Assembly (NCBI GenBank): GCA_026461385.1
Contig: JAPJNB010000041.1
Location: 1 to 38,149, forward strand
Source: Akkermansiaceae bacterium
Lineage (GTDB): Bacteria; Verrucomicrobiota; Verrucomicrobiia; Verrucomicrobiales; Akkermansiaceae
Length of the DNA stretch: 38,149 nucleotides
Reading direction: 5' to 3'
Shown: positions 34,632-38,149 of the stretch, piece after piece
How the letters are laid out: each line of letters opens with the position of its first letter
Numbering within the stretch: position 1 is the first letter of the stretch
Translations under genes and position numbers: made by a program
The notes under the pieces: model-generated
Told to the model about the DNA's origin: nothing
The model's database searches: none
What the model saw: only the letters and a program-made list of their open reading frames with translations

Positions 34632-34664
34632 AAACACCCGATTCGGCAACGAATCGGGTGTTTT
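34632..34664 (+). terminator. Rho-independent terminator after rplI
   Basis: AAACACCCGATTCG (34632-34645) pairs perfectly with CGAATCGGGTGTTT (34650-34663) around GCAA, a tetraloop, and runs into TTTT. The A-rich left side lets it act for the convergent LysM gene too. Confidence 0.92.
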
Positions 34665-34707
34665 GCGTTACCGATGCAGCCAAAGACCTTGCCTCCCGCC
34701 CCGAAAA

Positions 34708-35655
34708 TCAAGGTTTCGGACTCAGGTAAATCTCCGATCCCTTCGCCAAAATCGTCGTGCTGGAAAGATCCAGCCCATTGAGCTCATTCAGCCTCTCGGT
34801 GCTAGTTTGATGCAAAGCGGCAAACTCCCCAAAGGTCATGTCACGTTCAACCACCACCGCCTGATATTTCTTGCTGGGAACCGCAGGCGCTGGCTTGACG
34901 GCAGGCTTGGGCTCTTCGGCACCTTGAGCTACGGGCGGCGCTGGTACCGCAGGCGTTGGTTCGACCGCCTGAACTTGGGGCGCCAGAGCCTCCGGAGCCT
35001 GCAGCACGGGAACGGTCTCGGACGGTACGCTTGAATCGTTCACACTCTGGCCGGCCTCCACAGGCGACTCTGGAAGCCGGATCACCTGACCGAGCCGGAT
35101 CGATGTGGCTTGGACCGTTGGGTTGGCCGCCATGAGAGCGGCAGAACCGACCCCATGCTTCTTCGCAATGCTCGTGAACGTCTCACCCGCTTGCACGGTG
35201 TGCACCTTTCCTGACGCTTCCAAATCCACGTTTCTTACCGGAGTCGCCACCGGCGGAGTGGCGGCAGGGATGGTCAACTTCTGGCCAAGGTGAAGAACCG
35301 AATCAATTTCCAACCCACTGGCGTCCGCGATCTTCTGTGCCGTCGACCCCGCCCGACGAGCAATCTTTGCAAAACTATCGCCCGCTTGCACCACGTAAGT
35401 CTGGCCTACATCCGCTGGTGTCGCCGTCGAAGTGGGCACCGCCTCGACCACCGCCGGTTTCGCTGCAGCCTCTTGCTCAGGCTTGGCGGACTCTTGCACG
35501 CCCGCACGCAACTTGCTGTTCTCTTCGGCCAATTGGCGAATCTGACGCTCCTGCTCGGCACTGAGCGCACGCAGCTTCTCTAACTCGGATTTCGCCAAGC
35601 CGGATGGCGCCGCAAGCAGCAACGAAATGGCGGTGAACCATAAACTGGATTTCAT
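34708..35655 (-). CDS. LysM-domain protein, secreted
   Basis: Protein of 315 aa. A signal peptide (about 1-21) is followed by a short coiled coil (LEKLRALSAEQERQIRQLAE, about 24-50). Two clear LysM repeats follow at about 85-130 (YVVQAGDSFAKIARRAG, LHLGQKLTIP) and 150-195 (HTVQAGETFTSIAKKHGVG, IRLGQVIRLP), joined by Pro/Ala/Val linkers, and a weaker third at about 262-313 (MTFGEFAALHQTSTERLNELNG). LysM modules bind peptidoglycan glycan strands. No catalytic domain is visible, so it is likely a cell-wall-binding or scaffold protein. The start at 35655 opens on the signal peptide. Confidence 0.88.
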   Translation of the reverse strand: MKSSLWFTAISLLLAAPSGLAKSELEKLRALSAEQERQIRQLAEENSKLRAGVQESAKPEQEAAAKPAVVEAVPTSTATPADVGQTYVVQAGDSFAKIARRAGSTAQKIADASGLEIDSVLHLGQKLTIPAATPPVATPVRNVDLEASGKVHTVQAGETFTSIAKKHGVGSAALMAANPTVQATSIRLGQVIRLPESPVEAGQSVNDSSVPSETVPVLQAPEALAPQVQAVEPTPAVPAPPVAQGAEEPKPAVKPAPAVPSKKYQAVVVERDMTFGEFAALHQTSTERLNELNGLDLSSTTILAKGSEIYLSPKP

Positions 35656-35752
35656 AACGACACCGCTTCTTTCAAATGGATTCATTTAGATCAAGCGAAA
35701 ATCAATTTTTGTGAAGGATTGCCGCAATGATGCTCCCAATGATTCTAACCCC

Positions 35753-35782
35753 AAAAAAACGAGCGCCCCAAATGGAGCGCCC
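35753..35782 (-). terminator. Rho-independent terminator after efp
   Basis: On the minus strand GGGCGCTCC (35782-35774) pairs with GGGGCGCTC (35769-35761), including two G-U pairs, around ATTT, and is followed by G and seven T (35759-35753). It lies about 35 bases after the efp stop codon. Confidence 0.85.
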
Positions 35783-35816
35783 GCTGAAACTAAAATTGAC
35801 TGCTGGAATCAACGAC

Positions 35817-36380
35817 TCAAGCGCGACCGGTGTAAGAATTGTCCTCGGTCTTGATGTTGATTTTCTCACCAACATTGATGAACAACGGCACTTGAACGAT
35901 CAACCCGGTTTCCATCACGGCTGGCTTGTAAACATTATTGGCCGAGTCGCCTTTGACGCCCTCGGACGACTCCGCGACCGTCATCACCATCGAAAGCGGC
36001 AAATCCACCGCAACCACAATGCCGTCAGCAATCATCAAATTGTAAATCTGCCCTTCGATAAGGTAGTTCTTCACCCCTTCGATGAGATCTTCATAAACCA
36101 CCGCATCTTCGTAGGTGCTCGGATCCAAGAAATGGTAACCGCTGCTGTCCTTGTAGGAATATTCGTGCGGAGTCCGCTCCAGCACCACACCTTCGACGCT
36201 GTCGTTGGAGGTCATGCGCAGGTTGAAGACCTTCTTGGTCGCCACGCTGCGGATCGACATTTGAACATAAGAAGCCATCCGTGGAGGGGTCTTCAATTCG
36301 TGCTCAATGACGAGGCACACTTCGTTGTTGTGACGAACGGCGTGTCCTTTACGGAGGTTGATGATAGGTGTGCTAGCCAT
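35817..36380 (-). CDS. efp: Translation elongation factor P
   Basis: Protein of 187 aa with three beta domains, which relieves ribosome stalling at polyproline. Family features: INLRKGHAVRHNNEVCLVIEHE at the start of domain I, the domain II/III motif GLIVQVPLFINVGEKINI and a C-terminal TGRA. The domain I loop tip reads KTPPRMASY with Arg34 where E. coli has the modified Lys34 (KPGKGQAF). No epmA/epmB or earP gene is in the window. The modification state cannot be told from the sequence. The start at 36380 is the family start; 14 upstream codons are not conserved. Confidence 0.95.
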   Translation of the reverse strand: MASTPIINLRKGHAVRHNNEVCLVIEHELKTPPRMASYVQMSIRSVATKKVFNLRMTSNDSVEGVVLERTPHEYSYKDSSGYHFLDPSTYEDAVVYEDLIEGVKNYLIEGQIYNLMIADGIVVAVDLPLSMVMTVAESSEGVKGDSANNVYKPAVMETGLIVQVPLFINVGEKINIKTEDNSYTGRA

Positions 36381-36478
36381 GGTTGGTGCGTTGGGGATAG
36401 GTTGCGGGCCGCGTGGAAGCAAGCCCGTAGTTTGAGTTCAAGCGAGATCATTCCCTCAAAATGAAGGAAAATAAAAAA

Positions 36479-36994
36479 CTACGACGCCTGACCCACGATC
36501 CAAGCGGCAATTTTCTGGTCATCCTCGCCCGCAGCCCAAAGCCGACGAAGGAAATCCGCCGGATGCAGATCCCCATGTTTTTGAAGAAAATTACGATCCC
36601 CCCCACACCCGAACATCAAGTCGGGATGAAGCTCACCACGGAGCTTCGCACGCCCTTTGGCAATGAGACGCGGCAAATACGTCATCCCATGAAGCTCCTC
36701 ACCGAAGCTCGGCACCTCATCGCGGGTCAAAACCTTGTCGCTTGCCGCTCCATTTTGAACCACCCAGAAATAATCACGCCGCACCGCAGCAATCAACAGC
36801 GCCGTCGAAATCGACGGGGTGCCCTCACCGCAATAATCCTCTACGAAATCGAAAAACTCCCTCGGCTGATAGCCGACCTCAGCAAAAAATTCAAAATCCT
36901 CGGGGTGGTAATAATTCTCAAAATCATGGTCCCCACCCTTGTAAGCAGCGGCACAACGGTCAAAAAGAGCCAAAAATCGGTCATCCCAAGTCAT
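36479..36994 (-). CDS. DUF5069-type protein (hypothetical)
   Basis: Protein of 171 aa without signal peptide or membrane span. The C-terminal half fits DUF5069 as I remember it (MTYLPRLIAKGRAKLRGEL, MFGCGGDRNFL, and a final KIAAWIV). The N-terminal half (YQPREFFDFVEDYC, STALLIAAVRRDYFWVVQNG) looks like a separate small helical unit joined to it. The function of DUF5069 is unknown. ATG 36994 was chosen because the upstream 12 residues look poorly coding. It lies 98 bp upstream of efp on the same strand. Confidence 0.75.
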   Translation of the reverse strand: MTWDDRFLALFDRCAAAYKGGDHDFENYYHPEDFEFFAEVGYQPREFFDFVEDYCGEGTPSISTALLIAAVRRDYFWVVQNGAASDKVLTRDEVPSFGEELHGMTYLPRLIAKGRAKLRGELHPDLMFGCGGDRNFLQKHGDLHPADFLRRLWAAGEDDQKIAAWIVGQAS

Positions 36995-37177
36995 GGGAGC
37001 AACATAAACCCAAAAACCAACCCAGTGCATGCTTTTATTTTAATCCCTCCGCATGAGAACCGCACGGGGCCTTCACCGAATCACCTTGTCATCCGAACGG
37101 TCACAAAGATAACCTGTCCCGCCTTCACAGGATCAATGCCAACCAGGTCATTCCGGAAATCATTGAAATTTCTCATT

Positions 37178-37260
37178 GCCGCCGTGGTGGAATGGTAGAC
37201 ACCACAGACTTAAAATCTGTTGATCTCACGGTCGTGCCGGTTCGAGTCCGGCCGGCGGCA
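37178..37260 (+). tRNA. tRNA-Leu (anticodon UAA)
   Basis: Acceptor GCCGCCG (37178-37184) pairs with CGGCGGC (37253-37259). The anticodon stem ACAGA/TCTGT encloses loop CTTAAAA with anticodon TAA at 37211-37213. A long variable arm follows, typical of class II tRNA, then T arm GCCGG-TTCGAGT-CCGGC and discriminator A37260. CCA is not encoded, unlike in tRNA-Gly above. It reads TTA and TTG. Confidence 0.95.
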
Positions 37261-37678
37261 CTCTATCCTCACGCAGCGCTTGGTCTCCCAAGCCCAACTG
37301 CCCTCGGAGGTCTTTCATGTCTCAGCCAAATCGAAGCATGAGCGAGGTGCTGCTCGCATGGGTTGCTCCATTCGAATCTCAACAAAACCGAGCGGCCGAA
37401 AACATCCACTCAATCGGTGCTAAAACCATCGACCTCGCCATGTTGTCGGTTGCACTTGCTCGAACTACTGGGCGATCGCTCACCCTGACGATTTGCCAAA
37501 AACCTCATGCGATCACTGGCTTGAAACATCAGCCACCGCACGGAAGAGATCACTTCCTCACGAATCACAAGTCGCTTTAATGATTGGATGATCGCATTGC
37601 GCTTTCTAACTTGTACAAAACCGCAAACCACCTTACCACGCGGATTTTAAAATCCATGCTGGAATTCTGTCTGCGCCA
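37261..37678. other. Non-coding region after tRNA-Leu
   Basis: About 420 bases without a convincing gene. Short frames exist (for example 37317-37580) but they have no family resemblance and no ribosome-binding site. I see no direct repeat of the tRNA 3' end, so no sign of an integrated element at this tRNA. Confidence 0.5.
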
Positions 37679-37894
37679 TTAGATCGCCCTTGGCTTTATC
37701 AATAACAAGACGATTCCAGCCAGCAAGGAGATGACCCCTGCGATTGGGGGGATGTAGTGCGCCTCCCTCGTTTCAATGAGTAGTCCAAAAAAACTAACAG
37801 TTTCTCTTGGTGTGGTGTAGGTAATGCCTGAATAGGCCAAAACCACCACACCAAAGATGATGAATAAAATCGCAATGATGGCTTTAGATTCCAT
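37679..37894 (-). CDS. Small two-span membrane protein (71 aa)
   Basis: Protein of 71 aa with two membrane spans: IIAILFIIFGVVVLAYSG near the N-terminus and IAGVISLLAGIVLLLI at the end, joined by a short polar segment (ITYTTPRETVSFFGLLIETREAH, in two parts). This pattern is common among small bacterial inner-membrane proteins of unknown function that begin with GIxYTT after the first span. The start at 37894 gives the natural N-terminus; the longer frame upstream overlaps the lmo0937-type gene. It follows that gene by 11 bp on the same strand and is likely cotranscribed. Confidence 0.75.
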   Translation of the reverse strand: MESKAIIAILFIIFGVVVLAYSGITYTTPRETVSFFGLLIETREAHYIPPIAGVISLLAGIVLLLIKPRAI

Positions 37895-37905
37895 AAAAAA
37901 CTTAT

Positions 37906-38055
37906 TTAGAGAATCCGTCTCCCCTGAATGATTCTGAGGAGCACCACAATAATTGCAATCACCAACAGGATGTGGATGAATCCCCCCATGGTTGCGCTGG
38001 TCACAAGACCCACCAGCCATAGGACGACAAGAATAAGCGCAACGGTGTATAACAT
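37906..38055 (-). CDS. lmo0937-family small membrane protein (49 aa)
   Basis: Protein of 49 aa with two hydrophobic spans and the family pattern MLYTVALILVVLWLVGLVTS, then GGFIHILLVIAIIVVLLRI and a basic C-terminus (QGRRIL). These tiny proteins are widespread and often stress-induced, but their function is not known. No Shine-Dalgarno site is seen in the AT-rich stretch before the ATG. Confidence 0.85.
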   Translation of the reverse strand: MLYTVALILVVLWLVGLVTSATMGGFIHILLVIAIIVVLLRIIQGRRIL

Positions 38056-38149
38056 ATAATTTATTTATTTTTATTTATAATCAAACATTTCATCAAAAAT
38101 CATCATGGATCATTATTCAAATATCACTTATTAAAAAACATTGCAAGAA
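38056..38149. other. AT-rich upstream region at the window end
   Basis: About 94 bases, strongly AT-rich compared with the rest of the window, upstream of the two small membrane genes on the minus strand. A TTGCAA with a 17-base gap to TATTTG is a weak promoter candidate. The region is cut by the window end. Confidence 0.35.

Noticed and set aside
35761..35782. Direct repeat GAGCGCCC as an operator or recombination site
   Set aside because: It is explained by the stem of the efp terminator, whose arms pair through GCGC with two G-U pairs.
37317..37580. 87-codon frame after tRNA-Leu
   Set aside because: No signal, domain or ribosome-binding site; composition does not look coding.
37178..37678. 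Integrated element at the tRNA-Leu 3' end
   Set aside because: No duplicated tRNA end, integrase or phage-like gene is visible in the window.

Overview
The window is a stretch of bacterial chromosome of roughly mid-50s % G+C by eye, most likely from the phylum Verrucomicrobiota (PVC group). That assignment is inference. It rests on a single S10-spc ribosomal cluster lacking rpsN, rpmD and tuf, a Thermus/archaeal-type prolyl-tRNA synthetase, mostly weak Shine-Dalgarno signals, and proline-rich and secreted families I associate with Verrucomicrobiae. No insertion sequence, phage gene or CRISPR array was seen.

Layout. 1-4.5 kb: a possible minus-strand terminator at the left edge, a secreted fusion of an MbnP-like copper-site domain with a MauG/MbnH-type di-heme peroxidase, an S4-domain RNA-binding protein, a SOUL heme-binding protein, thioredoxin, a 27-residue hydrophobic ORF and a proline-rich membrane-anchored protein. 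4.7-12.2 kb: proS, trpC, tRNA-Gly(GCC), prmA, a hotdog thioesterase, a sugar nucleotidyltransferase, an MFS transporter closed by a strong terminator, and an M23 peptidase.

12.2-28.7 kb: one long minus-strand cluster of translation and secretion genes, in transcription order rpsL-rpsG-fusA-rpsJ-rplC-rplD-rplW-rplB-rpsS-[secreted coiled-coil protein]-rplV-rpsC-rplP-rpmC-rpsQ-rplN-rplX-rplE-rpsH-rplF-rplR-rpsE-rplO-secY-adk-map. Unusual points are the non-ribosomal secreted protein between rpsS and rplV, Gly/Arg-rich extensions on both S3 and S5, a perfect 13-bp hairpin between rplO and secY, and TTGA overlaps joining secY-adk-map.

28.9-33 kb: a minus-strand group thiD, Tat-type NodB deacetylase lipoprotein, dynamin-like membrane protein with a degenerate GTPase site, and an Imm-5-like putative immunity protein. 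33-38 kb: a secreted protein that may be a double-psi beta-barrel, rplI, a LysM protein, efp with Arg at the loop tip, a DUF5069 protein, tRNA-Leu(UAA), and a pair of tiny membrane proteins (71 aa and a 49-aa lmo0937-type protein) next to an AT-rich window end.

Most of the window is housekeeping (ribosome assembly and modification, tRNA charging, protein export, N-terminal Met removal) with envelope genes on the flanks. The best candidates for new biology are the MbnP-MbnH fusion, the secreted protein inside the S10 operon, the paired Gly/Arg tails on S3 and S5, and the pseudo-GTPase/immunity-protein group.
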